Of a stretch of 64,000 bases of DNA, positions 52,298 to 61,085 are shown in pieces. How positions within the stretch are numbered: the stretch's first letter is position 1; each line of letters starts with the position of its first letter. The translations under genes and the position numbers were made by a program. Source of the stretch: Thermus sediminis (lineage in GTDB: Bacteria; Deinococcota; Deinococci; Deinococcales; Thermaceae); assembly GCF_003426945.1 (NCBI RefSeq), contig NZ_QURO01000004.1:620001-684000 (forward strand), written 5' to 3'. The notes under the pieces are model-generated. The model saw only the letters and a list, made by a program, of their open reading frames with translations. It did no database searches and was not told the DNA's origin.

Positions 52298-53971
52298 ATG
52301 GTGAGCCCCAAACCCTGGCTGGCCCACTACAACCCTGGCGTACCCCATGGGGTAGAAGTTCCCCCCACCCCCCTTTGGCGCCTCCTGGAGGAGAGCGCCC
52401 GCCGCTTCCCGGGGAACATAGCCCTGGAATTCCTAGGGAAGACCCTTACCTACAGCGAGCTCTGGGACCAGTCCCGGCGCTTCGCCCAGGGGCTGAAGGA
52501 CCTGGGGGTGAAGCCCGGGGACCGGGTGGCCATCGCGCTCCCCAACACCCCCCAGTTCGTCATCGCCTTCTTCGGCACCCTCCTCGCCGGGGGCGTGGGG
52601 GTGAGCGCGAACCCCCTTTACACCCCAAGGGAGCTTAGGCACCAGCTCCAGGACGCCGGGGCCGAGACCCTGGTCATCCTGGACCACCTCCTGCCTCGCT
52701 ACTTGGAAGTGGAGCGGGAAACCCCGGTAAAGCAGGTGGTGGTCACAGGGATCAAGGACTTCCTCCCCTTCCCCAAAAACCTCCTTTACCCCCTGAAGGC
52801 CAGGAGGGACAAGCTCCCCCTGGGTTTTCCCAAGCGGGAGGGCTTCCACGCCTTCACCGACCTCCTGAAGCGCCCCCCCGCCACCCCCCACGCTTCGGAC
52901 CCCGAGGACCTGGCCCTCCTCCAGTACACCGGCGGCACCACGGGGATTTCCAAGGGGGCCATGCTGACCCACCGGAACCTGGTGGCCAACGTGCAGCAGA
53001 TTGACGCCTGGGACCCCACCTCCAGGGAGCTCTTGGGCAAGGGGGTGATGCTGGGGGCCCTTCCCTTCTTCCACGTCTACGGCATGACCGTGGCCATGAA
53101 CCATGGCCTCTTCTCGGGGTACAAGATCGTCCTCCTACCCAGGCCCGAGATCCGCGCCATCGTGGAGGCCATTGAGAAGCACGGGGTGACCCACTTCCCT
53201 GGGGTCCCCACCCTCTACGTGGCCTTCAACACCTTCCCTGGCGTGGAGGGGCGCAACGTGAAGAGCATCCGCATCTGCCTCTCGGGGGCCGCGCCCCTGC
53301 CCGTGGAGGTGGCCAAGCGCTTTGAGGAGATCACCGGGGCCAGGCTCATCGAGGGCTACGGCCTCTCCGAGGCCAGCCCCGTGACCCACTCCAACCCCGT
53401 ACTGGGCGAGGTCAGGAAGGGGTCCATCGGCCTACCCCTGCCCGGCGTGGAGGCCAAGGTAGTGGACGAGGAGGGCCATGAGGTGCCCCTAGGCGAGGTG
53501 GGCGAGCTCATCGTCAAAGGTCCCAACATCATGAAGGGCTACTGGAACCGCCCGGAGGAGACCCAAAAGGCCCTCAAGGACGGCTGGCTCTTCACCGGCG
53601 ACCTGGCCCGGATGGACGAGGACGGCTACTTCTACATCGTGGACCGCAAAAAGGACATGATCATCGCCGGCGGGTACAACATCTACCCCCGGGAGGTGGA
53701 GGAGGTCCTCTACGGGCACGAGGCCGTCCAGGAGGCGGCCGTGGTGGGCATCCCCGACCCCTACCGCGGGGAGACCGTGGCCGCCTTCCTCGTCCTGAAG
53801 GAGGCCTACCGGGGCAAGGTCACGGAAAAGGACATAGAGGCCTTCTGCCGGGAGAACCTGGCCGCCTACAAGGTGCCCCGCATCATCCAGTTCCGGGAGA
53901 GCCTCCCCAAGTCCAGCGTGGGCAAGATCCTGAGGCGGGAGCTCAGGGACGAGTTCGCCAAGAAGGCCTAG
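52298..53971 (+). CDS. fadD: Long-chain fatty acid-CoA ligase
   Basis: Activates fatty acids to acyl-CoA through an acyl-adenylate. The 557-residue protein has the adenylate-forming motifs LQYTGGTTGISKGAMLTH near 210, YGLSEASPVTHSNP near 360, GWLFTGDLARMDEDGYFYI near 430 and the C-terminal catalytic Lys in LPKSSVGKILRREL near 545. The membrane-bound T. thermophilus ttLC-FACS is a close relative in type. AAGGAGGAG precedes ATG 52298. The stop overlaps the convergent cysteine desulfurase gene by four bases. Confidence 0.94.
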   Translation: MVSPKPWLAHYNPGVPHGVEVPPTPLWRLLEESARRFPGNIALEFLGKTLTYSELWDQSRRFAQGLKDLGVKPGDRVAIALPNTPQFVIAFFGTLLAGGVGVSANPLYTPRELRHQLQDAGAETLVILDHLLPRYLEVERETPVKQVVVTGIKDFLPFPKNLLYPLKARRDKLPLGFPKREGFHAFTDLLKRPPATPHASDPEDLALLQYTGGTTGISKGAMLTHRNLVANVQQIDAWDPTSRELLGKGVMLGALPFFHVYGMTVAMNHGLFSGYKIVLLPRPEIRAIVEAIEKHGVTHFPGVPTLYVAFNTFPGVEGRNVKSIRICLSGAAPLPVEVAKRFEEITGARLIEGYGLSEASPVTHSNPVLGEVRKGSIGLPLPGVEAKVVDEEGHEVPLGEVGELIVKGPNIMKGYWNRPEETQKALKDGWLFTGDLARMDEDGYFYIVDRKKDMIIAGGYNIYPREVEEVLYGHEAVQEAAVVGIPDPYRGETVAAFLVLKEAYRGKVTEKDIEAFCRENLAAYKVPRIIQFRESLPKSSVGKILRRELRDEFAKKA

Positions 53972-55086
53972 GCCCGGGCCCGGCGCACCGCTTCCCGGAA
54001 GGCCTCTATGGCCCGGTCCACCTCCTCTGGAGTGGTGAAGCGCCCCAGGGAGAAGCGCAAGGAGGCCCGGGCCTCCTCCCGGGAGCGGCCTAGGGCCAGG
54101 AGGACGTGGGAGGGCTCGAGGCTCCCCGCCGAGCAGGCGGAGCCCGAGGAGACCGCCACCCCCAGGAGGTCCATGGCGAGGAGCAGGGCCTCCCCGTCCG
54201 CCCCCTTCACCGTGACGTTCACCAGCCTGGGGAGGCGCCTCTCCGGGTGGCCGTTCAGCTCCACCCCCTCCACGGAAAGGAGCCCCGCCTCGAGGCGCCT
54301 CCTCAAGGCGAGAAGCCGCTCGCCCTCCTCAGGGAGGAGCCTGTAGGCCTTCTCTAGGGCTACCGCCAGGCCGTGGGCCAGGAGGGGGCTCTGCGTCCCC
54401 CCCCGCCTCCCCCCCTCCTGCTTCCCGGGGACCAAGGGGAAGAGCTCCACCCCCCGGCGCACCAGGAGGGCCCCGATCCCCTTGGGCCCGTAGAACTTGT
54501 GGGCGCTCAGGGAGACCAAATCCGCCCCCACCTCCTCCACGCGGAAGGGCACCTGGCCCACGGCCTGGACCGCATCCGTGTGAAAGAGGGCTCCCCCATT
54601 GTGGGCCACCTCAGCCATGGCCTTCACGGGGTAGAGGTTCCCGAGCTCATTGTTGGCGGCCATGACGCTCACCAGGAAGGTGTCGGGGCGGAGGGCCTCC
54701 GCCACCTGCTCCGGGTAGACCATGCCCAAGGGGTCGGGCCTGAGGTAGGTCACGGCGAAGCCCAGCCCCTCCAGAAGCCTCAGGGCCCCGAGAAGGGCGC
54801 TATGCTCCACCGCTGTGCTCACCACGTGTCCCTTCCCCCGGGCCAGGGCCACCCCCAGGATGGCCAGGGCATCCGCCTCCGAGCCCGAGGCGGTGAAGAC
54901 CACCTCCCGGGGGCGGACCCCAAGGAGGTGGGCCACCCGCTCCCGGGCCCCCTCCAGGATCCTCCGGGCCTCCTGGCCATAGCGGTGGACGCTATTGGGG
55001 TTGCCGAAGACCCCCTCCACCTCCCGCATGGCTTCCCCCACCTCGGGGTCTAGGGGCGTGGTGGCGGCGTAGTCCAGGTAGGCCAT
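53968..55086 (-). CDS. Cysteine desulfurase (NifS/IscS family)
   Basis: PLP enzyme of 372 residues that takes sulfur from cysteine for iron-sulfur clusters or tRNA thiolation. It begins AYLDYAATTPLDPEV; the PLP lysine is in LSAHKFYGPKGIG near residue 197, and the persulfide Cys is in SSGSACSAGSLEPSHVL near 320. The S-S-G-S-A-C-S context marks the group I (IscS/NifS) type with the mobile loop. It follows the Rrf2 gene with no gap, so it is likely under Rrf2 control. No iscU gene is adjacent. Confidence 0.95.
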   Translation of the reverse strand: MAYLDYAATTPLDPEVGEAMREVEGVFGNPNSVHRYGQEARRILEGARERVAHLLGVRPREVVFTASGSEADALAILGVALARGKGHVVSTAVEHSALLGALRLLEGLGFAVTYLRPDPLGMVYPEQVAEALRPDTFLVSVMAANNELGNLYPVKAMAEVAHNGGALFHTDAVQAVGQVPFRVEEVGADLVSLSAHKFYGPKGIGALLVRRGVELFPLVPGKQEGGRRGGTQSPLLAHGLAVALEKAYRLLPEEGERLLALRRRLEAGLLSVEGVELNGHPERRLPRLVNVTVKGADGEALLLAMDLLGVAVSSGSACSAGSLEPSHVLLALGRSREEARASLRFSLGRFTTPEEVDRAIEAFREAVRRARA

Positions 55087-55533
55087 TTAGCTAGCAGGCT
55101 GGAGCTGGATCAGGCGCCTGGCCTCAATGAGCTTCCTCTCCTCAATGAGGTCCTTCAAAGTGGTGCTCCCCAGGACGTGGCGCATGGCCTGGTCCACCCG
55201 CTTCCAGAGGAGCTCCGTAGAGCACTGCCCCACCTGGGCGCAGGACTCGGGGTCCTCGATGCAGGAGACGGGGGCCAGGCTCCCCTCCAGGGCCTCCACC
55301 ACCTCGAGGGCCGTCACCCGCTCCGGGGGCTGGGCCAGGCGGTACCCCCCCTTGGCCCCCCGCACGGAGCGGATGAAGCCAGCGCGGCGCAGTTGGGCCG
55401 CGATCTGCTCCAGGTAGTGCTGGCTGATGCCCTGGGCCTCGGCCACCTCCTTGAGGGGCACCGCCTTGGGGGCGCGGAGGCCAATCTCCACCAGGGCCCT
55501 CAGGCCGTATTGCGCCTTCGTGGAGACCCACAT
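55087..55533 (-). CDS. Rrf2-family regulator, probable iron-sulfur sensor
   Basis: A 148-residue winged-helix protein (STKAQYGLRALVEIG, EVAEAQGISQHYLEQIAAQL, RSVRGAKGGYRLAQPP) of the IscR/Rrf2 family. Three cysteines in VSCIEDPESCAQVGQCS, spaced C-x6-C-x5-C, are positioned like the cluster ligands of IscR (C-x5-C-x5-C). It should regulate cluster-assembly genes according to cluster supply, starting with the cysteine desulfurase right after it. ATG 55533 is chosen because TATACT (complement of 55540-55545) is six bases upstream; the longer frame to 55548 would start inside the promoter. Leaderless. Confidence 0.9.
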   Translation of the reverse strand: MWVSTKAQYGLRALVEIGLRAPKAVPLKEVAEAQGISQHYLEQIAAQLRRAGFIRSVRGAKGGYRLAQPPERVTALEVVEALEGSLAPVSCIEDPESCAQVGQCSTELLWKRVDQAMRHVLGSTTLKDLIEERKLIEARRLIQLQPAS

Positions 55534-55548
55534 GGGACCAGTATACAC

Positions 55549-56355
55549 CTATTTCCCGCCCGAGAATCTGGATTTTGCAAAGGCCAAGGCAAAGAGCAGG
55601 GCCTGGAAGAGGACCACGCTGGCCCCGCTGGGCCAGTCCAGGAGGAAGGAGGAGAAAAGCCCGCCAAAGGTGGAGAGGAGGGCGAGGAAGAGGGAGAGGA
55701 GGGTCATGCCGGCGAAGGTGCGGGCAAGAAGCCTCGCCGCCGCCCCGGGGATGACCAGAAAGGCGGCCACCAGGATCAGGCCCACCACCTTGACGGCCAG
55801 GACCAGGCTCACGGCCAGGAAACCGGAGAGGAGGTAGTTGTGCCAGACCACCGGAACCCGGTCCGCCAAGGCCAGCTCCCGGTCAAAGGTAGCGTAGGCC
55901 AGGGGGCCCCAGAAGGGCAGGAGGGCCAGGGCCAGGAGGACCATGAAGGCCACCGTCAAAAGGTCCCAAGGCCCCACGGCCAGGAGGGAGCCGAAGAGGT
56001 AGCCCATGACGTCCCCCACGTACCCCTTGGCCTTGGTCAAGAAGATGGCCCCTAAGGCCACGGACAGGGCGAAGAAGACCCCGATGGCCGTGTCCTCGGA
56101 AAGCTCGGTGCGCTCCTTGACAAAGGTGATGGCCAGGGCCACCAAAAAAGTGAAGGGAAGGGCGAACCAGAGGGGCTCCCCCCTGAGGAAGAGCCCCAAG
56201 GCCACCCCGGCGAAGGCAGCGTGGGCCAGACCATCCCCCAGGAAGGAGAGCCGCCTTTGCACCACCAGGGGGGAAAGGAAGCCCGAAAGGATGGCCAAAA
56301 GGACCCCCGCCAGGAGGGCCCGCTGGAAGAAGGGGTAGCCCAGGGCCTCAACCAC
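55549..56355 (-). CDS. znuB: Metal ABC transporter permease, ZnuB type
   Basis: A 268-residue inner-membrane permease of the ABC-3 family (zinc, manganese or iron). About eight helices; the motif SFLGDGLAHAAFAGVALGLFL near residue 37 is diagnostic, as is VKVVGLILVAAFLVIPGAAARLL near 190. GTG 56355 overlaps the ATPase gene by eight bases. The substrate-binding protein (ZnuA) is not in this cluster and must be elsewhere. Zinc is the most likely substrate but manganese cannot be excluded. Confidence 0.88.
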   Translation of the reverse strand: MVEALGYPFFQRALLAGVLLAILSGFLSPLVVQRRLSFLGDGLAHAAFAGVALGLFLRGEPLWFALPFTFLVALAITFVKERTELSEDTAIGVFFALSVALGAIFLTKAKGYVGDVMGYLFGSLLAVGPWDLLTVAFMVLLALALLPFWGPLAYATFDRELALADRVPVVWHNYLLSGFLAVSLVLAVKVVGLILVAAFLVIPGAAARLLARTFAGMTLLSLFLALLSTFGGLFSSFLLDWPSGASVVLFQALLFALAFAKSRFSGGK

Positions 56356-57088
56356 GGCCTCCCTCCAGGAAGAGGCCGTGGGCGTGGCCCACGTGGCCGT
56401 AGGCCTGGCGTAGGCAGGCCTCGGTGAGGGCCCTTTCGGGAGGACCGAAGCCCATCACCTTGCGGTTCATCACCAGGACGTGGGTGGCGTGGTGGGCGGC
56501 CTCCCAGTCGTGGGTGATCATGAGGACCGTGGCCTCTGAAGTTTTCTGGTACAAATCCAAGTGATGGTAGAGATCCACTTCCCCTACCCGATCCACCCCA
56601 GTAGCGGGCTCGTCCAGGAGGAGGAGGCGGGGCCTCCGGATGAGGGCCCGGGCTAGGTAGACCCGCTGCAACTCCCCCCCGGAAAGCCGCCCGAGGGGGC
56701 GGAAAGCCAAGTCCTCCGCCCCCACCTGCCCCAGGGCCCTCAGGCCTTCCTCCCGTTCGGAAGGGCCGATGCGGAAGGGCCAGCGCCGCCTGAGCCCGGT
56801 GAGGACCAGCTCCAAGGCCAGGGCGGGGAAGGAACGGTCAAAGGTCTTGATCTGGGGCACGTAGCCGAACCAAAAGGGGTCCGCTTGGGAAAGGGGCTGG
56901 TCAAAGACCCGCACCTCCCCGAGGAAGGGCACAAGGCCCAGCACCGCCTTCAAGAGGGTGCTCTTCCCCGCCCCGTTGGGCCCCACCACGGCCACGAAGG
57001 CCCCCTTGGGCACAGAGAGGCTTATCCCCTCGAGGGCCCAGAACTCCCCAAAGCGCACGGAGAGGTCCCGGATTTCCAGGGCGGACAC
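56348..57088 (-). CDS. znuC: Metal ABC transporter ATP-binding protein, ZnuC type
   Basis: A 246-residue ABC ATPase. Walker A GPNGAGKSTLLKAVLG, Q-loop YVPQIKTFDRSFP (the aromatic segment typical of zinc/manganese ABC systems), signature LSGGELQRVYLARAL, Walker B LLLLDEPATGVD and the His in MITHDWEAA are all present. A His-rich C terminus (YGHVGHAHG) may bind metal. GTG 57088 is seven bases from TACCAT, whose -35 TTGACG is 17 bases further, so a single promoter drives znuCB. Confidence 0.92.
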   Translation of the reverse strand: MSALEIRDLSVRFGEFWALEGISLSVPKGAFVAVVGPNGAGKSTLLKAVLGLVPFLGEVRVFDQPLSQADPFWFGYVPQIKTFDRSFPALALELVLTGLRRRWPFRIGPSEREEGLRALGQVGAEDLAFRPLGRLSGGELQRVYLARALIRRPRLLLLDEPATGVDRVGEVDLYHHLDLYQKTSEATVLMITHDWEAAHHATHVLVMNRKVMGFGPPERALTEACLRQAYGHVGHAHGLFLEGGRG

Positions 57089-57095
57089 ACCTGAG

Positions 57096-57124
57096 ATGGT
57101 ACTGGATTCTCAATATCCCGTCAA
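57096..57124 (-). promoter_or_regulatory. znuCB promoter with a dyad between -35 and -10
   Basis: On the minus strand TTGACG (57119-57124) and TACCAT (57096-57101) are 17 bases apart. The spacer holds an imperfect dyad, GGATATTGAGAATCC (57104-57118), placed where a Fur-family repressor such as Zur would block polymerase. The operator role is inference. Confidence 0.6.
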
Positions 57125-57174
57125 GGTAGGGCGCTGCCCCAAAGGCCGTGGTAAAATCCCGCCGGGAGGTTTGC

Positions 57175-57417
57175 ATGAGCGAGCAGGAGATCTTTGAAAA
57201 GGTGCGGGGGGTTATTGCGGACAAGCTCCAGGTGGAGCCGGAGAAGGTGAGCCTCGAGGCCCGCTTCATCGAGGACCTGGGGGCGGACAGCCTGGACACC
57301 GTAGAGCTCATCATGGGCCTGGAGGACGAGTTTGGCCTGGAGATCTCCGACGAGGAAGCGGAGAAGATCCGCACCGTCAAGGACGCCGTGGCCTACATCC
57401 AGACCAAGCTAGGCTAA
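57175..57417 (+). CDS. acpP: Acyl carrier protein
   Basis: The 80-residue carrier of growing acyl chains in fatty acid synthesis. The phosphopantetheine attachment Ser39 is in [19 protein letters not shown]; the protein is acidic and helical as expected. ATG 57175 follows GGGAGGT. TAAAAT at 57152-57157 is a plausible -10. A strong terminator separates it from fabF, which has its own leaderless promoter, so expression of ACP can far exceed that of the synthase. Confidence 0.97.
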   Translation: MSEQEIFEKVRGVIADKLQVEPEKVSLEARFIEDLGADSLDTVELIMGLEDEFGLEISDEEAEKIRTVKDAVAYIQTKLG

Positions 57418-57430
57418 CCCCGCTTATCCC

Positions 57431-57460
57431 GCCGGGCGGGAGCCTGGGTTCCCGCCCGGC
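57431..57460 (+). terminator. Intrinsic terminator after acpP
   Basis: GCCGGGCGGG (57431-57440) pairs with CCCGCCCGGC (57451-57460), followed by CCTTTCCTT. It ends the short acpP transcript 13 bases after the stop. Confidence 0.85.
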
Positions 57461-57487
57461 CCTTTCCTTCCAAGGTATACTGGCCCC

Positions 57488-58714
57488 ATGCAGCGCGTGG
57501 TCGTCACCGGCCTCGGGGCTCTCACCCCCATCGGGGTGGGCCAGGAGGCCTTTCACCAGGCCCAACTGGAGGGCAGGAGCGGGGTCAGGCCCATCACCCG
57601 CTTTGACGCCTCTCCCCTCCCCGTGCGCATCGCCGCCGAGGTGGACGTGGACCCCGAGGACTTTTTGGACAGGAAGGAGCTCCGCCGCCTGGACCGCTTC
57701 GTCCAGTACGCCCTGATCGCCGCCGAGCTGGCCCTAAAGGATTCCGGGCTGGAGCTGGAGGCGGTGGACCCCAGGCGGGTGGGCACCCTGGTGGGCACAG
57801 GGATCGGGGGGATGGAGACCTGGGAGACCCAGAGCAAGGTCTTCCTGGAAAGGGGCCCAAACCGCATCAGCCCCTTCTTCATCCCCATGATGATCGCCAA
57901 CATGGCCTCGGCCCACATCGCCATGCGCTACGGGTTCCAGGGGCCCTCCTCCACCACCGTCACCGCCTGCGCCACGGGGGCCGATGCCCTGGGAAGCGCC
58001 ATGCGCATGATCCAGCTGGGGGAGGCGGACCTCGTCCTCGCCGGGGGGACGGAGGCCGCCATCACCCCCATGGCCATCGGGGCCTTTGCGGTGATGCGGG
58101 CGCTTTCCACCAGAAACGAGGAGCCCGAGAAGGCCAGCCGCCCCTTTACCCTCTCCCGGGACGGGTTCGTCATGGGGGAGGGGGCCGGGGTCTTGGTCCT
58201 AGAGGCCTACGAGCACGCCAAGAAGCGAGGGGCGAGGATCTACGCTGAGCTTTTGGGCTTTGGCCGCAGCGCCGACGCCCACCACATCACCGAGCCCCAC
58301 CCCGAGGGTGTAGGGGCCGCCTTGGCCATGGAGCGGGCCCTGAGGGACGCCCGGGTGGACCCGGAGAGGATAGGCTACATCAACGCCCACGGCACCTCCA
58401 CCCCCATAGGGGACCGGGCGGAGGTCCTGGCCATCAAGCGGGTCTTCGGGGAACATGCCAGGAGGCTTATGGTCTCCAGCACCAAGAGCATGGTAGGCCA
58501 CCTCCTGGGGGCCGCGGGGGCGGTGGAGGCCATCGCCACGGTCCAGGCCCTCTACCACGGGGTCATCCCCCCCACCCTCAACCTCGAGGACCCTGACCCC
58601 GAGCTGGACTTGGACTTCATCCCCGAGCCCCGGGAGGCCCGGGTGGACTACGCCCTCTCCAACTCCTTCGCCTTCGGCGGGCAGAACGCCGTCCTCCTCT
58701 TCGGGCGGATCTAG
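57488..58714 (+). CDS. fabF: 3-oxoacyl-[acyl-carrier-protein] synthase II
   Basis: Condensing enzyme that elongates acyl-ACP. The 408-residue protein has the active-site Cys161 in [12 protein letters not shown], His in [13 protein letters not shown] near 303 and His in [18 protein letters not shown] near 338, the Cys-His-His triad of KAS II. TATACT (57476-57481) is six bases before the ATG, so it is leaderless. The stop is directly followed by the ATG of dgt, a tight junction that couples the two. Confidence 0.96.
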   Translation: MQRVVVTGLGALTPIGVGQEAFHQAQLEGRSGVRPITRFDASPLPVRIAAEVDVDPEDFLDRKELRRLDRFVQYALIAAELALKDSGLELEAVDPRRVGTLVGTGIGGMETWETQSKVFLERGPNRISPFFIPMMIANMASAHIAMRYGFQGPSSTTVTACATGADALGSAMRMIQLGEADLVLAGGTEAAITPMAIGAFAVMRALSTRNEEPEKASRPFTLSRDGFVMGEGAGVLVLEAYEHAKKRGARIYAELLGFGRSADAHHITEPHPEGVGAALAMERALRDARVDPERIGYINAHGTSTPIGDRAEVLAIKRVFGEHARRLMVSSTKSMVGHLLGAAGAVEAIATVQALYHGVIPPTLNLEDPDPELDLDFIPEPREARVDYALSNSFAFGGQNAVLLFGRI

Positions 58715-59842
58715 ATGCTCTTTGAGCGGGAAAGGCTTTTGGAACTGGAGGAAGGCCGCCTCGCCCCCTACGCCCAGAAGGCCAGGGACACCCGGGGGCG
58801 GGCCCACCCGGAGCCCGAGTCCCGCTACCGCACCCCCTACCAGAAGGACCGGGACCGGATCCTCCACACCACCGCCTTCCGCCGCCTGGAGTACAAGACC
58901 CAGGTCTTCCCCAACTGGGCGGGGGACTACTACCGCACCCGCCTCACCCACACCCTGGAGGTGGTCCAGGTGGCCCGCTCCATCGCCCGGGCCCTGGGCC
59001 TCAACGAGGACCTCGCCGAGGCCATCGCCCTCTCCCACGACCTGGGCCACCCCCCCTTCGGCCACACCGGGGAAAAGGTCCTGGACAGGCTCATGCGGGA
59101 ACATGGGGGCTTTGAGCACAACGCCCAGGCCCTCAGGATCCTCACCCACCTGGAGGAGCGCTACCCGGACTTTCGCGGCCTCAACCTCACCCACGAGGTC
59201 CTAGAGGGGATCGCCACCCACGAGACCGCCTACGCTCCGGGCTTCAAGCCCCTCTACGAGGGGCAGGGGACCCTCGAGGCCCAGGTGGTGGACCTGGCGG
59301 ACGCCCTCGCCTACGCCGCCCACGACCTGGACGACGGCCTCCGCTCGGGCCTCCTCGCCCCCGAGGAACTTTCCCAGGTCACCCTCCTCGAGGCCCTGGC
59401 CCAGGAGGAGGGGCTCGCCCTCTTCCCCCTCACCGAGCTGGGAAGGCGGGTCCTTGTCCGCCAGCTCCTGGGCTACCTGATCACCGAGGCCACGGAGGCC
59501 ACCCATAGGAGGGTGGAGGCGGCGGGGGTGGGGAGCGCCGAGGCCGTGCGCCGCCACCCCGAGCGCCTGGCGGGCCTCTCCCCCGAGGGGGAAAAGGCCC
59601 TGGGAGAGCTCAAGGCCTTCCTCATGGAAAGGCTTTACCGCCACCCCAGGGTCTTGGAGGAGAGGCGGAAGGCGGAGATCGTCCTCACGGAGCTCTTCCA
59701 GACCTACGCCCGCTACCCGGAGCTTCTCCCTCGGGAGGTCCAGGCGCGGATGGAGGCGGAGGGGCTAAGGGCCGTCTGCGACTACCTGGCGGGGATGACG
59801 GACCGGTACGCCCTGGAGGCCTACCGCCGCCTCTTCCCCTAG
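58715..59842 (+). CDS. dgt: Deoxyguanosinetriphosphate triphosphohydrolase-like protein
   Basis: A 375-residue HD-domain enzyme that removes triphosphate from dNTPs. Metal motifs appear as RTRLTHTLEVVQVARSIAR (first His) and IALSHDLGHPPFGHTGE (His-Asp pair) near residues 73-120, with DLADALAYAAHDLDDG (later Asp) near 195. Thermus has a studied member that needs mixed dNTPs as activators; this gene looks like its orthologue. It begins immediately after the fabF stop, with no spacer. Confidence 0.93.
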   Translation: MLFERERLLELEEGRLAPYAQKARDTRGRAHPEPESRYRTPYQKDRDRILHTTAFRRLEYKTQVFPNWAGDYYRTRLTHTLEVVQVARSIARALGLNEDLAEAIALSHDLGHPPFGHTGEKVLDRLMREHGGFEHNAQALRILTHLEERYPDFRGLNLTHEVLEGIATHETAYAPGFKPLYEGQGTLEAQVVDLADALAYAAHDLDDGLRSGLLAPEELSQVTLLEALAQEEGLALFPLTELGRRVLVRQLLGYLITEATEATHRRVEAAGVGSAEAVRRHPERLAGLSPEGEKALGELKAFLMERLYRHPRVLEERRKAEIVLTELFQTYARYPELLPREVQARMEAEGLRAVCDYLAGMTDRYALEAYRRLFP

Positions 59843-59864
59843 CCCTTAGGCGTAAACTGGTGGG

Positions 59865-61055
59865 GTGAAAACCCTAGAGTGGGATACCCTATTTGGCCAA
59901 GGCGCCGAGCGGATCCAGGCCTCCACCATCCGGGAGCTCCTCAAGCTCACCCAACGCCCCGGGGTCATCAGCTTCGCCGGGGGGCTCCCCGCCCCCGAGC
60001 TCTTCCCCAAGGAGGAGGCGGCCCTAAAGGCGGCGGGGATCCTCAGGGAGAAGGGCGAGGTGGCCCTGCAGTACGGCCCCACGGAGGGCTACCTCCCCTT
60101 GAGGGCCTTCGTGGCGGAGTGGCTTGGGGTAGGGGTGGAGGAGGTCCTCATCACCACGGGAAGCCAGCAGGCCTTGGACCTCATGGGCAAGGTCTTTCTG
60201 GACGAAGGGGCCCCGGTCCTCCTCGAGGCCCCCAGCTACCTGGGGGCCATCCAGGCCTTCCGGGCCTACGGCCCCCGCTTCCTCACCGTGCCCGCGGGGG
60301 AGGAGGGGCCAGACCTAGAGGCCTTGGCGGAGGTCTTCAGGGAGCGCCCCCGCTTCCTCTACCTCATCCCCTCCTTCCAGAACCCCTCGGGGGGCCTGAT
60401 GCCCCTTCCCGCTCGGGAGAGGCTTCTGGAGATGGTGATGGAGAAGGGCCTCCTCGTGGTGGAGGACGACGCCTACCGGGAGCTCTACTTTGGGGAAGGC
60501 CGCCTTCCGAGCCTCTTTGAGCTCTCCCGGGAGGCGGGCTACCCTGGGGTGATCTACCTCTCTAGCTTCTCCAAGATCCTGGCCCCAGGCCTCCGGGTGG
60601 CCTTCGCCGTGGCCCACCCCGAGGTCCTCCTCAAGCTCACCCAGGCCAAGCAGGGGGTGGACCTCCACACCCCGGCCCTCAACCAGATGCTGGTCCACGA
60701 GCTCCTGAAGGAGGGCTTCCAGGAGCGGCTTGAGCGGGTCCGGCAGGTCTACCGGGAAAAGGCCAGGGCCATGCTGGAGGCTCTGGAGAAGGAGATGCCC
60801 AAGGAGGTGGCCTTCACTAGACCCCAGGGAGGGATGTTCGTATGGATGAGGCTTCCCAAGGGGCTTTCCGCGGAGGCCCTGTTGTGGAAGGCCCTGGAGG
60901 AAAACGTGGCCTTCGTGCCGGGAGGGCCCTTCTTCGCCTTAGGGGGCGGGGAGAACACCTTGAGGCTCTCCTACGCCACCATGGATGGGGAGCGCATCGC
61001 CGAGGGGGTGCGCCGCCTGGGGAAGGCCCTGAGGGGCCTCCTCACCCCCGCCTAA
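59865..61055 (+). CDS. lysN: 2-aminoadipate transaminase
   Basis: PLP aminotransferase in the aminoadipate route to lysine used by Thermus, converting 2-oxoadipate to 2-aminoadipate; the enzyme also acts on other amino acids. The 396-residue protein matches my memory of T. thermophilus LysN along its length (RIQASTIRELLKLTQRPGV, FAGGLPAPELFPKEEA, ITTGSQQALDL). The PLP Lys is in YLSSFSKILAPGLR near 238. GTG 59865 is six bases from TAAACT, so leaderless. Other lys genes are not adjacent. Confidence 0.93.
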   Translation: MKTLEWDTLFGQGAERIQASTIRELLKLTQRPGVISFAGGLPAPELFPKEEAALKAAGILREKGEVALQYGPTEGYLPLRAFVAEWLGVGVEEVLITTGSQQALDLMGKVFLDEGAPVLLEAPSYLGAIQAFRAYGPRFLTVPAGEEGPDLEALAEVFRERPRFLYLIPSFQNPSGGLMPLPARERLLEMVMEKGLLVVEDDAYRELYFGEGRLPSLFELSREAGYPGVIYLSSFSKILAPGLRVAFAVAHPEVLLKLTQAKQGVDLHTPALNQMLVHELLKEGFQERLERVRQVYREKARAMLEALEKEMPKEVAFTRPQGGMFVWMRLPKGLSAEALLWKALEENVAFVPGGPFFALGGGENTLRLSYATMDGERIAEGVRRLGKALRGLLTPA

Positions 61056-61085
61056 GGGTATAATCCCCGCCAAAGGAGGCCTGGT

